Assembly (NCBI RefSeq): GCF_000165465.1
Contig: NC_017455.1
Span: 2,232,001 to 2,296,000, forward strand
Reading direction: 5' to 3'
Length of the DNA stretch: 64,000 nt
From: Halanaerobium praevalens DSM 2228
Lineage (GTDB): Bacteria; Bacillota; Halanaerobiia; Halanaerobiales; Halanaerobiaceae
The notes beneath the pieces were generated by a model. It was not told where the DNA came from. It saw nothing but the letters and a program-made list of their open reading frames with translations, and did no database searches. The translations under genes were made by a program, and so were the position numbers. Shown piece after piece: positions 33,663 to 42,302 of this stretch (position 1 is its first letter; each line of letters starts with the position of its first letter).

Positions 33663-35072
33663 TTAATTATTATAAAATTCATCTACCTGTCTTTGGGCTT
33701 CAGCTTGTAATTTATTAAAACCTGCAGCTTCTAATTCAGCCTTTATCTTAGCAATTAACGGCTTAGGCGCTTTAGAACCTGTCAAAAGGATACTTTTATA
33801 TTTATTATAAATACTAATACAATTAGCAAGTTCATTTTGATAATCACTAGTATCCATATCAAAGCCTAACATGACAGAGGGAAAAGCTTTTTCATTTAAT
33901 TCTTGTACTTCTTGCCACTGATTAACTTCTTGTTCTGCTAATTGAGAAACTGTAAAGAAAGTAGCTTGAGTATAACCTGCCATTCCCCAGTTATTATTTA
34001 ATCTTTCAATTTTGCCTGCTTGATTATAAACAAAATTATCCCCTTCTAAACCGTAATATAAAGAATCTCTAAAATAAGGATCTAGATTTGCCAACTCTAA
34101 GAGTTCTAAAGCTTTTTTGGGATATCTACTCCCAGAATAAATTGCATTTAAAGAACCTCTAACAGTTCTATTAGATACAATTGGAGCGGAATACTGAACC
34201 GCTACTGCTTCAGTTCCCATATTTGGTCCCCAAACAGTTTTGGCTGCTGTAGACCAACCTTGAGCAATCTGTAAAATGCGATATTGTGGTACTTCAGTAA
34301 TTATTGGAGCATCTGAGTTGATGATTCCAGCTTTATACCATTGATGTAAAATTTCTAATTTAGATACAAATTCTTTTTGATCTAAAAGATTAACAACTTT
34401 TCTATCTTGATCTCTAACCTGAACTCCTAAAAATCTTAAACCAGTACCTAAATTATCATACTGATTTGTGATAGCTGTTAAGCCTTCTTGAGCTAAAAGT
34501 AAAGGACTTTTGTTTTCTCCCTTTTTGATTCTTTTTAAATCATCTGTTAGAGAAGCTAAACTAGTATCTTCCTGATAAGCAACATTATATTTATCTACAA
34601 TATTTTTATCCCAAACTAAATAATTTGTTAAAGAAGAATCTTTATAAGTTGGAACTGAATAAATTTTATTATTTACTTTTACTGCTTTCCAATAAGAATC
34701 CGGGATATAAGCATCAAGTTCTGATGCATTTTCTTTAACTAATTTTGTAATATCTTTAAAAGCCCCAATTTTGACTTCATTTGTATAACGAGAAGCATCA
34801 GTAAAAATCAAGTCGAAATATTCACCTGAGTTGATTACAATATTGCGTCTGTTTTCCCAGTCTCCCCAGGACACAACTTCAATTTCGAGATGAACTCCAA
34901 TTTCTTTTTCTAAATATTGATTGATCTCTGCTTGCCATTTGTCATAATTAGCCGGCATTCCATTCCCAACTGTAATCCATTTTAAAGTTGGAACATCTTT
35001 AGCTAAGGTAGTCAAAGAAAAGATAAGTAAAAAGGAAACTAAAAGACAAGTTAAAAATATTTTCTTTTTCAT
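33663..35072 (-). CDS. ABC transporter sugar-binding protein
   Basis: The 469-residue protein has a signal peptide (KKKIFLTCLLVSFLLIFSLTTLA, cleavage near residue 25) and no lipobox cysteine at the cleavage site. That fits a periplasmic protein of a two-membrane cell. It belongs to the family 1 extracellular solute-binding proteins related to LplA: KWITVGNGMPANYDKWQAEI near the N-terminus, YFDLIFTDASRYTNEV, and a C-terminal DUF3502-like region. It would bind the glycan released by GH85. The start is ATG 35072 behind GAGGGGG; TTG 35075 is the codon before. It is the third gene of the operon. Confidence 0.88.
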   Translation of the reverse strand: MKKKIFLTCLLVSFLLIFSLTTLAKDVPTLKWITVGNGMPANYDKWQAEINQYLEKEIGVHLEIEVVSWGDWENRRNIVINSGEYFDLIFTDASRYTNEVKIGAFKDITKLVKENASELDAYIPDSYWKAVKVNNKIYSVPTYKDSSLTNYLVWDKNIVDKYNVAYQEDTSLASLTDDLKRIKKGENKSPLLLAQEGLTAITNQYDNLGTGLRFLGVQVRDQDRKVVNLLDQKEFVSKLEILHQWYKAGIINSDAPIITEVPQYRILQIAQGWSTAAKTVWGPNMGTEAVAVQYSAPIVSNRTVRGSLNAIYSGSRYPKKALELLELANLDPYFRDSLYYGLEGDNFVYNQAGKIERLNNNWGMAGYTQATFFTVSQLAEQEVNQWQEVQELNEKAFPSVMLGFDMDTSDYQNELANCISIYNKYKSILLTGSKAPKPLIAKIKAELEAAGFNKLQAEAQRQVDEFYNN

Positions 35073-35139
35073 CAATAAAACCCCCTCATTTTTTATAAAA
35101 AGCTTGAGCTTTAAATCTCAGCTTTTTGCTTAATTTAAT

Positions 35140-36054
35140 CTAGCCCTTAACTGCTCCAATTGTTAAACCAGAAACAAAATATTTCTGAAAAAAAGGATAA
35201 ACTAAAGCAATTGGCACTACAATTACAACAGCAATGGCCATCCTGACACCTTCAGCTGGCATCTGACTTGCATATTGTTGTAAGGAAAGTCCTGCTGAAG
35301 GATTATTTGCTATAAATTCGATATTTCTCTGAATATTATTTAATAATGCCTGTAAAGGCATCAAAGATCTTTTACTGATATATAATGAGGCAAGAAACCA
35401 ATCATTCCAAAAAGCAAAACTTAAAAAGAGACTTATTGTAGCAAGTAAAGGTTTAGCTATTGGCAAAACAATTGCTGTAAAAATTCGCAATTGGCTGGCC
35501 CCGTCTATTTTTGCTGATTCTACAATTGAATCTGGAATAATTGTCTTAAAAAATGTTTTACAAATAATAACATTAAAAGAAGATACCAAAAGTGGTAAAA
35601 TTAAAGCCCAAATTGTATTTCTTAAATGTAAAATATTTGCATTAACTACATAACTTGCAACCATCCCTCCATTAAAAATCATGGGAATAAAAACAATCCA
35701 AGTAAAAAAACTTTTTAACTTATAATCTGGCCTTGAAAGTACATAGCCCATTGTTGTAGATAATAAAAGTCCGATTAAAGTCCCAATTACTGTAATAAAG
35801 ACTGAAATTCCAAGTGAATTTAAAATCATATCTTTTTCCTGCCATAAATATTTATAGGCTGTAAAAGACAGTTCTTTAGGAATTAATTGATAACCATAAT
35901 TGGCAATCGAAGCTTCGGAACTAATAGAAATTACAAAAACAAATAAAAAAGGAACAATACATGAAATCGAAATTATAAAAAGTAATATATTAAAAATAAT
36001 ATTTGTTTTTTGAGAAATACTATTAATCCCCTTTTTTCTTTTTGGCTTCTCCAT
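35140..36054 (-). CDS. ABC sugar permease, YtcP type
   Basis: This 304-residue inner-membrane permease has six hydrophobic segments. The EAA loop that docks with the ATPase is VESAKIDGASQLRIFTAIVLPIAKPLLA (about 178-205). It pairs with the permease gene 13 bases upstream. In this subfamily (LplB/YtcP) the pair imports complex oligosaccharides. No ATP-binding subunit is encoded in the operon, so a shared MsmK-like ATPase elsewhere in the genome is expected. Confidence 0.93.
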   Translation of the reverse strand: MEKPKRKKGINSISQKTNIIFNILLFIISISCIVPFLFVFVISISSEASIANYGYQLIPKELSFTAYKYLWQEKDMILNSLGISVFITVIGTLIGLLLSTTMGYVLSRPDYKLKSFFTWIVFIPMIFNGGMVASYVVNANILHLRNTIWALILPLLVSSFNVIICKTFFKTIIPDSIVESAKIDGASQLRIFTAIVLPIAKPLLATISLFLSFAFWNDWFLASLYISKRSLMPLQALLNNIQRNIEFIANNPSAGLSLQQYASQMPAEGVRMAIAVVIVVPIALVYPFFQKYFVSGLTIGAVKG

Positions 36055-36067
36055 TTTTAATCACTCC

Positions 36068-36997
36068 CTAAATTATTGCATAATCCTTATCTATTTTTTT
36101 AACTATCCAGTTAGCTAATAAAATTGTAATACAGCAAGCAACTGACTGTAAAAGAGTAACTGCTGTTGTCATGCCAATCGGAGTAGAAGATAATAATGAT
36201 TGATAAACATAAGTATCAATAGTTGAAACAGTATCATAAATTGGGGCGGGTATACCTCTTGTAACCTGATAAAATAAACCGAAATCAGAAAAGAAAATGC
36301 GACCTGTATTTAAAATAAACATCATAATTACAATTGGTCTAATACTTGGAATAGTAATATGTTTTACCTGCTGCCAGGTAGAGGCTCCATCGATCACAGC
36401 AGCTTCGTAAAGTGAAGGATCAATCCCCATAATACTGGCTAAGTAAATAACAGTATTATAACCTGTAGTTTTCCACAACTGAACAATAATTAAAATATAA
36501 GGCCAGTATTTAGACTCCATATACCACTGAATAGAATTTAAATGAAAATAATTTAAAATACTATTTAAAACTCCTTTATCATAACTAAAAAAAGCATAGA
36601 AAAAATAACTAACTACTACCCAAGATAAAAAATGAGGAAAAAACATAAAGGTTTGATATATTTTAGATCTCCATTTACCATAAATTAAGCTAATTATAAT
36701 CGCTAAAGTTACAGAAATAAAAATTCCTAAAATAATAAAAGTAATATTATAAGCTAAAGTATTTCTTAATAAAATCAAAAAACTATTTGACTGCAATATG
36801 TATTTAAAATTATCAAAACCAACCCAATTACTATTAACAATATTATATAAGAAGCTTTCTCCAGGAAATACTTGATACTTTTTAAATGCAATTAAGACTC
36901 CAAACATTGGTAAAAAACTAAATAAAATATACCAAATAAAAGTTGGGATTGCTAATAGTGTTAACTCAGTATCATCTCTTGTCCATTTTTTTCTCAT
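36068..36997 (-). CDS. ABC sugar permease, LplB type
   Basis: The 309-residue protein has six membrane segments and the EAA motif YEAAVIDGASTWQQVKHITIPSIRPIVI (about 197-225). The N-terminal TLLAIPTFIWYILFSFLPMFGVLIAFKKY is typical for the LplB branch. It is the first gene of the glycan operon, 75 bases downstream of a strong promoter, and forms the heterodimeric channel with the YtcP-type protein. AGGAGG precedes the ATG. Confidence 0.93.
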   Translation of the reverse strand: MRKKWTRDDTELTLLAIPTFIWYILFSFLPMFGVLIAFKKYQVFPGESFLYNIVNSNWVGFDNFKYILQSNSFLILLRNTLAYNITFIILGIFISVTLAIIISLIYGKWRSKIYQTFMFFPHFLSWVVVSYFFYAFFSYDKGVLNSILNYFHLNSIQWYMESKYWPYILIIVQLWKTTGYNTVIYLASIMGIDPSLYEAAVIDGASTWQQVKHITIPSIRPIVIMMFILNTGRIFFSDFGLFYQVTRGIPAPIYDTVSTIDTYVYQSLLSSTPIGMTTAVTLLQSVACCITILLANWIVKKIDKDYAII

Positions 36998-37073
36998 AAC
37001 TTAAAACCTCCTCTTTAATTGAATTAAAAATCTAATTGTTAAAATATTTTAAATTTAACTTAATACTAACTGC

Positions 37074-37102
37074 ATTTTAACACCAGATTTAAATATTGTC
37101 AA
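37074..37102 (-). promoter_or_regulatory. Promoter of the N-glycan operon
   Basis: On the minus strand TTGACA (37102-37097), a 17-base spacer and TAAAAT (37079-37074). It faces away from the LacI promoter 50 bases off. Confidence 0.8.
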
Positions 37103-37119
37103 TTATATTTAATATTTAA

Positions 37120-37145
37120 TTTAACAATTTTAATGTTTTGTTAAA
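37120..37145. promoter_or_regulatory. Inverted repeat between the divergent promoters
   Basis: TTTAACAA-N10-TTGTTAAA lies between the glycan-operon promoter and the lacI promoter. Similar TGTTAAAA and TTTTAACA strings occur near the operon -10. A candidate LacI-family or global control site; the region is so AT-rich that chance cannot be excluded. Confidence 0.4.
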
Positions 37146-37149
37146 AAAA

Positions 37150-37178
37150 TTGTAAAAAAAATAATTATATGCTATACT
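37150..37178 (+). promoter_or_regulatory. Promoter of the lacI-type gene
   Basis: TTGTAA, 17 bases, TATACT, about 47 bases before the start codon. Confidence 0.7.
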
Positions 37179-37224
37179 AAAATTGGTTATGGATCTATAA
37201 TCTTATTCTAAAAGAGGTTTTAAT

Positions 37225-38250
37225 ATGAAAAAAATCACAATGCAAGATATTGCAGATGACTTAAATGTTTCACGGGTTACAGTCTGGAAAGTTTTGAACG
37301 GAAAAGAGGGAGTTTCTTTTGAGTTAAAAGAAAAAATAATAAAAAAAGCTAAAGAATTAGGCTATCTCAAAGCTGAGATGCCTGAAGAAAAAGTTGAACC
37401 AAAACAAAGCAAAAAAATTTCTGTTTTAATTTCAAGACCAGAATCTTCTGTTTTCTGGATTAATATTATTCATGCTGTGGCCAAAGAGCTAGATCAATAT
37501 GACTTAAATTTAGTTTACACATATTTACCTCCAAAATACGAAGAAGGCTATACTTTACCTGATATTTTAAAAGAAGATAAAAAGATTGATGGTATTTTAA
37601 TTATGAATGTTTATGATGCTAAATTATTAGAAATGATTAATCAATTAGAATTACCAAAAGTCTATTTGGATCTTGTTAGTAAGTTTAAACTTGAAAAAAT
37701 AACAGGCGATTTGATACTTTTGGAAGGTAAAACAGCTGTCCAAAAAATAACCAAACATTTAATTGAAAATGGCAAAAAGAAACTTGGTTTTATTGGAGAC
37801 ATTAATTATGCTTTAACAAATAAAAAACGCTACCAAGGATTTACAACTGCTTTAAAAAACAAGGGTTTAGAAATAGAAAATAAATACTGCTTAACTAAAG
37901 AAATTGGTATTTATTCTTATTATACCGAAATATCTAATTTTTTAGATCAGCTAGAAACATTGCCTGATGCTTTTGTTTGTGCTAGTGACTTTATCGCTAA
38001 TTTTTTAATGAGATATTTTATTGAAAATGGGATTAAGGTACCAGAAGATATTGCTTTATCTGGCTATGACGGTAATAATGAATATTCAATGATTGCCGGC
38101 AAATTAACAACTGTTAAGGTGGAAACTGATTATTTAGGTAAAAGATTAGCTGATCAATTAATTTATCGGATTAAAAATCCTAATTCACCAATTGGGATTA
38201 CCAATATCTACTCGAAAGTACTTTGGGGAGATTCGACAAAGTTTAGCTAA
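37225..38250 (+). CDS. LacI family transcriptional regulator
   Basis: The 341-residue protein has the LacI DNA-binding domain at 1-55 (ITMQDIADDLNVSRVTVWKVLNGKEGVSFELKEKI). A periplasmic-binding-like effector domain follows, with GKKKLGFIGDINYALTNKKRYQGF and the closing IALSGYDGNNEYSMIAGKLTTVKV. It is divergent from the glycan operon, separated by 227 bases holding both promoters. It is the likely local repressor, induced by an imported oligosaccharide or a breakdown product. The helix-turn-helix has VW where most members have VS or VT and S, so operator recognition may be unusual. Confidence 0.92.
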   Translation: MKKITMQDIADDLNVSRVTVWKVLNGKEGVSFELKEKIIKKAKELGYLKAEMPEEKVEPKQSKKISVLISRPESSVFWINIIHAVAKELDQYDLNLVYTYLPPKYEEGYTLPDILKEDKKIDGILIMNVYDAKLLEMINQLELPKVYLDLVSKFKLEKITGDLILLEGKTAVQKITKHLIENGKKKLGFIGDINYALTNKKRYQGFTTALKNKGLEIENKYCLTKEIGIYSYYTEISNFLDQLETLPDAFVCASDFIANFLMRYFIENGIKVPEDIALSGYDGNNEYSMIAGKLTTVKVETDYLGKRLADQLIYRIKNPNSPIGITNIYSKVLWGDSTKFS

Positions 38251-38262
38251 ATTTTAAACTCT

Positions 38263-38805
38263 TTACCAGCCAATTAGCTCACTAAATAATTCACCGAGCT
38301 CGGCTGGAGATTCTTTCATCCCCTTTTCAATCCATTTATCTAAAGTACCCCATAAAGCACCAGCGTAAAATTTAGGTGCGTATTCTGCTGCCTGTTGACT
38401 TAAACCTAAACAGTTAAAAGCAGCAAAAGCCTTATCTAATTCGGCTATATATTTTTCAAATCCTTTTAACAAAATTAATAAATTATTATTTTTTAACAAG
38501 AGTACAAAATCTAAATGTTTGGCCCATAATTTAAAATATATTTCGGCTATTGTTAGTTGAGAATGATCAGCCAGCTCTAGATAAGATTGAATATGTTCTT
38601 CAATTATATGGTCAATATAAACTGCTAAAACTTCTTCTTTACTACTAAAATGAGAATAGAAAGTTCTTCTAACTCTATCTGCTTTGTCGGCAATTTCTGC
38701 TACTGTAATCTCTGTATAATCTTTTCTCTCCATTAAAAAAATTAAAGCTTCAGTCAATTTCTGTTTAGATTTAAAAGCAGCTGGCTTTGCCTTTTTACTT
38801 TTCAT
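38263..38805 (-). CDS. TetR/AcrR family transcriptional regulator
   Basis: The 180-residue protein has the TetR domain at about 8-58: LTEALIFLMERKDYTEITVAEIADKADRVRRTFYSHFSSKEEVLAVYI. The recognition helix (RVRRTFYSHF) is typical of the AcrR-like TetR_C_8 proteins. The start is ATG 38805 with AGGAGG nine bases upstream; a further in-frame start at 38835 would lie upstream of that site. It is divergent from the ferredoxin-nitroreductase gene, whose promoter is followed by a perfect palindrome. It converges with the lacI gene, ending 12 bases from it. Confidence 0.92.
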   Translation of the reverse strand: MKSKKAKPAAFKSKQKLTEALIFLMERKDYTEITVAEIADKADRVRRTFYSHFSSKEEVLAVYIDHIIEEHIQSYLELADHSQLTIAEIYFKLWAKHLDFVLLLKNNNLLILLKGFEKYIAELDKAFAAFNCLGLSQQAAEYAPKFYAGALWGTLDKWIEKGMKESPAELGELFSELIGW

Positions 38806-38870
38806 TATTTGAAACCTCCTAACTAAAAAATTCACATTATAAAAATTATGAGTAAGTTAATCATAATTTA

Positions 38871-38899
38871 TTGACAGAACTGATTAAGCTTAGTATACT
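38871..38899 (+). promoter_or_regulatory. Promoter of the ferredoxin-nitroreductase gene
   Basis: TTGACA, 17 bases, TATACT: nearly perfect sigma-A promoter. Confidence 0.85.
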
Positions 38900-38912
38900 A
38901 AAAAATGCACAA

Positions 38913-38928
38913 TTACACAAGTGTGTAA
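38913..38928. promoter_or_regulatory. Candidate TetR operator
   Basis: TTACACA-AG-TGTGTAA is a perfect 7-base-arm palindrome just downstream of the expected transcription start. The divergent TetR gene suggests its binder. Confidence 0.65.
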
Positions 38929-38960
38929 ATTAAACTAAAATTATTAGGAGTGGTTTTTAA

Positions 38961-39782
38961 ATGATGCAAATTGATCAAGAAAAATGTATTGGCTGTGCTA
39001 AGTGTATAACTGACTGTTTAGTTAGAGATATCGTGATGGAGGACGGTAAAGCCCGTATTAAAAATGAGAGTTGTTTTAAATGCGGCCACTGTATTGCAAT
39101 TTGCCCTGCAGATGCGGTAAGTTCGACAGAATATGAGATGGATGAGGTAAAAGAATATAAGGCCGAAAAATTTGAAGTTCCAGCTGAAAATTTACTTAAT
39201 TTTATTAAATTTAGAAGAACTATCAGACAATTTAAAGATCAAAAAGTAGAAAAAGATAAGATCAAAAAAATTATTGAAGCAGGACGATTTACACCAACTG
39301 GTAGTAATCAACAAGATGTTGCTTTTACTGTAATCGAAAATGAAATTGAGCAATTTAGAAAATTGATTTTGGAAAATCTAAATGAAAAAGGAAAAGAAAT
39401 ACTGGATAATTTAAGTCCCAAAACTCAAAAATTTAAAAAATATGCTGAAATGTGGATTAAAATGTATCAAGACTTCCAAAATAAAAATCTAGAAAACGAT
39501 CTCTTGTTTTTCAATGCTCCTCTAATAATAGTTGTTTCAGCTAATTCTACTGTTAATGGAGCCCTTGCTTCTGCCAATATGGAATTAATGGCAAATGCCC
39601 TTGATTTAGGAGCTCTTTTTAGCGGCTTTACCATCAGAGGAGCTAAAGGCAAAGATAATCTAAGAAAGTTTTTAAAAATAAAAGAAAATAAAGAAATAGT
39701 AACAACTTTAGTGTTAGGTTACCCTGATGTTAATTACTTAAGAACTGTTCCCAGAAAAGAAGCTGATATTAGCTGGCTTTAA
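38961..39782 (+). CDS. Ferredoxin-nitroreductase fusion protein
   Basis: The 273-residue protein starts with two 4Fe-4S motifs (CIGCAKCITDC at about 11-21 and CFKCGHCIAICP at about 40-51). A nitroreductase FMN domain follows, starting near residue 78 (FIKFRRTIRQFKDQKVEKDKI, FTPTGSNQQDVAFTVI). Such fusions are common in anaerobes and probably take electrons from ferredoxin for an unknown acceptor. It is divergent from a TetR gene, with a palindrome at its transcription start, so it is probably induced by a ligand of that regulator. Confidence 0.92.
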   Translation: MMQIDQEKCIGCAKCITDCLVRDIVMEDGKARIKNESCFKCGHCIAICPADAVSSTEYEMDEVKEYKAEKFEVPAENLLNFIKFRRTIRQFKDQKVEKDKIKKIIEAGRFTPTGSNQQDVAFTVIENEIEQFRKLILENLNEKGKEILDNLSPKTQKFKKYAEMWIKMYQDFQNKNLENDLLFFNAPLIIVVSANSTVNGALASANMELMANALDLGALFSGFTIRGAKGKDNLRKFLKIKENKEIVTTLVLGYPDVNYLRTVPRKEADISWL

Positions 39783-39788
39783 ACTAAA

Positions 39789-41207
39789 TTATAGGATTGG
39801 GGAGAGCAGTCGTGAAATAGATTCTCTAAGTTTCATTGTCCAACCTCTGCTCTCAAATTCCGCCTTAGTTATTTCTCTAGACTTTTTGAGATCATTTAAA
39901 AAAATTTCATCATGTAATTGAGCTTTTTCTCGATCATAAATAAAAGCATTTAATTCAAAATTTAATTTAAAACTGCGAACATCCATATTTGTGGTTCCAA
40001 TTGATAAAACACGACCGTCGATACAGATTGTCTTGCTATGTAAAAAACCAGCAGTATAACGATAGCAGCGAGCACCTGCTGCTAAAAGTTGTCCGACAAA
40101 AGAATTATTAGCTGCATAAACAAAGGGATGATCTCCCCGGTCAGGAATCATTATCTTGACTTCAACTCCAGACCTAGCTGCCATTTTCAGCGCTTCCAGT
40201 ATTGACTGATCTGGAATAAAATAAGGTGTCTGAATATAAATTTTCTTTTCAGCTTCATAAATCATCTTTAAAAACATTGCTTTTATTTCTTCTTCTCTAG
40301 AATCAGGTCCACTACTTATAATCTGGAGTGCCGAATCTCCCTTAGTTTTTTTGGGAGGAAAATATTTTTCTGCTTCTAATAAATTAGTCCCTGCAGCAAA
40401 ATTCCAATCTAATAAGAATCTATACTGCAAACTATCAACACTTTCTCCTTCTAATTTTAAGTGAGTATCCCGCCACTGCCCAAATTTATCTGACCTACCT
40501 AGATATTCATCCCCAACATTAATTCCACCTAAATAACCTATTTGACCATCAATAATTACATTTTTGCGGTGATTTCGATAATTAATATCTAAAACAAAAG
40601 GCGCAAAAGGAGCAACCTCTGCTCCCGAATCTTCTAAATTAAAAATAGAATAACGGGAAAGATTTTTAGAACCAATTTTATCATAGATTAACCTAACTTC
40701 AAGTCCTTCAGCTGCTTTTTGACTTAAAATTCGCATAAATTTATTTCCTAATTGATCATCATTAATTATATAATAATTCACATGAATAAAATCTTTAGCT
40801 TCTTTTAAATCTTGAAATAAATCTTTAAATTTTTCCTGTCCACTGCTATATATTTTCAGCTGATTATAGCCAATAGCTGCAGGTATCTCATTGTGAAAAC
40901 CAAGTCTAATTATGCTTTGTTCTAAATGGCCAAAAGTTTTTTTCTGTTCTTTAAAATTCGTTTCAAAATATTTTTTTCTATATTGGCCCGACTCATCTGT
41001 TTCTTGTTTACGCTGATAAATTTTGTGCTTTTTAGGAGTTAAACCAAAAAACAAATATAAAATAAAGCCCAAAACAGGAATTAAAGTCAAAATTAAAAGC
41101 CAAGCCCAAGTTGTGGTGGGGTCTTTTCTTTCAAAAAATATTAATAAAATAATAAAAATTAGATTTAAAACTATTACTAATGAAGGTAAAGATGATAAAA
41201 AATTCAT
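39789..41207 (-). CDS. cls: Cardiolipin synthase
   Basis: The 472-residue phospholipase D-superfamily protein has two N-terminal membrane segments (about 8-27 and 35-55). The two catalytic HKD motifs are HRKNVIIDGQIGYLGG (about residue 215) and HSKTICIDGRVLSIGTTN (about 395). It condenses two phosphatidylglycerol molecules to cardiolipin at the cytoplasmic membrane, a lipid often raised in halophiles. GAGGAG precedes the ATG. It follows the HD-GYP gene by 21 bases and is probably co-transcribed with it. Confidence 0.94.
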   Translation of the reverse strand: MNFLSSLPSLVIVLNLIFIILLIFFERKDPTTTWAWLLILTLIPVLGFILYLFFGLTPKKHKIYQRKQETDESGQYRKKYFETNFKEQKKTFGHLEQSIIRLGFHNEIPAAIGYNQLKIYSSGQEKFKDLFQDLKEAKDFIHVNYYIINDDQLGNKFMRILSQKAAEGLEVRLIYDKIGSKNLSRYSIFNLEDSGAEVAPFAPFVLDINYRNHRKNVIIDGQIGYLGGINVGDEYLGRSDKFGQWRDTHLKLEGESVDSLQYRFLLDWNFAAGTNLLEAEKYFPPKKTKGDSALQIISSGPDSREEEIKAMFLKMIYEAEKKIYIQTPYFIPDQSILEALKMAARSGVEVKIMIPDRGDHPFVYAANNSFVGQLLAAGARCYRYTAGFLHSKTICIDGRVLSIGTTNMDVRSFKLNFELNAFIYDREKAQLHDEIFLNDLKKSREITKAEFESRGWTMKLRESISRLLSPIL

Positions 41208-41228
41208 AAATAACTCCTCAATTTAAAT

Positions 41229-42302
41229 CTATTTTTTAGCTTTAACAGCAGCTTCTGCTTTTTCTACATCTTTAACTAAACTTACAATATTTAAATCACT
41301 TTCTTCGGCTAAATCTAGGTAATTGTCGTCAACTTTGACAATTGGGGATTCGGGGTGAACAGGATTAATAAAGACAATTTTTGCAATTTCTCCACTACTC
41401 AATTCTACTTGATCACCAATTAAAGAATAAGGAATTTTTTCGATAAATAAGGATTTAAGGCGGTGGTCAAAAGATTTAAAATCTGCATCTAACATTTTAA
41501 TAGCTCCAAAAGGAGATATTGATTTTTGGTAAGGGCGATCTGTTGTAACAGCATCAAAGGTGTCACAAATACCGATAATTCTCCCAAAAAGCGGTATTTT
41601 TTTAGCTTTTAAGCCTAAAGGATAACCACTACCATCATAACGCTCATGGTGAGTTAAAACCCCTCCCATAATTGTTTTAGAAAACCTGTTACTTTTTTTA
41701 AGTAACTGGTAACCATATTCTGAATGATTTTTAACTTCTTCATATTCTGCAGGTGTTAAAGAAGTTGGTTTAGTTAAAATTTCTTTTTTAATCCTGCTTT
41801 TACCAATATCATGGAGTAAAGCGGAAGTTGTCAAATTACAAAGACGATTTTGATTTAGATGTAACCATTTACCAAATTTATGGGCCAAAATACCAACATG
41901 TAAAGAATGAGAATATGTATACTCATCAATATCTCTAGTCATTTTTAAAGTATCTTTTAATTCAAGTGATTCAGAAATTTCCATTGCTTCTTCAGATAGA
42001 CTACGAACTGTTTTGAAATCAACTTTTTTCATGTAATAAGCTTTTTTATAGGCATCAGAAAATTTTTCTAAGTTTCTCTCATATTTTTCTTTAGCAATTT
42101 TCTTTTTATTTTCAGCTTGTTTAAGCTCTGCTTTACTTTTTATCTTTATTTCTTTTAAACCTGTATTTTCTAATTGCAAAATTAAACGCCTATTCAACTT
42201 AGTACCTTTTGGAATTAAAATCCCGCCAAATTCACTTCTTACTTCTTGATCAATGATTAGTCCTTTTTCCAGATCTTGAATTTTGATCTTTTTCTCAGAA
42301 AT
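41229..42302 (-). CDS. HD-GYP domain protein, probable AUU start
   Basis: The protein, about 357 residues, carries an HD-GYP phosphodiesterase domain: YSHSLHVGILAHKFGKW, LLHDIGKSRI (HD pair), HHERYDGSGYPLGL (HHE and GYP) and ICDTFDAVTTDRPYQ. It should break down cyclic di-GMP. The conserved N-terminal module KKIKIQDLEKGLIIDQEV, then GGILIPKGTKLNRRLI, lies upstream of the first ATG/GTG/TTG (TTG at 42197). No standard start exists between an in-frame stop near 42326 and that TTG. The ribosome site GAAGGGAG is 9 bases before an ATT at 42302 (another ATT at 42308). I therefore place the start at ATT 42302. Confidence 0.85.
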   Translation of the reverse strand: MSEKKIKIQDLEKGLIIDQEVRSEFGGILIPKGTKLNRRLILQLENTGLKEIKIKSKAELKQAENKKKIAKEKYERNLEKFSDAYKKAYYMKKVDFKTVRSLSEEAMEISESLELKDTLKMTRDIDEYTYSHSLHVGILAHKFGKWLHLNQNRLCNLTTSALLHDIGKSRIKKEILTKPTSLTPAEYEEVKNHSEYGYQLLKKSNRFSKTIMGGVLTHHERYDGSGYPLGLKAKKIPLFGRIIGICDTFDAVTTDRPYQKSISPFGAIKMLDADFKSFDHRLKSLFIEKIPYSLIGDQVELSSGEIAKIVFINPVHPESPIVKVDDNYLDLAEESDLNIVSLVKDVEKAEAAVKAKK

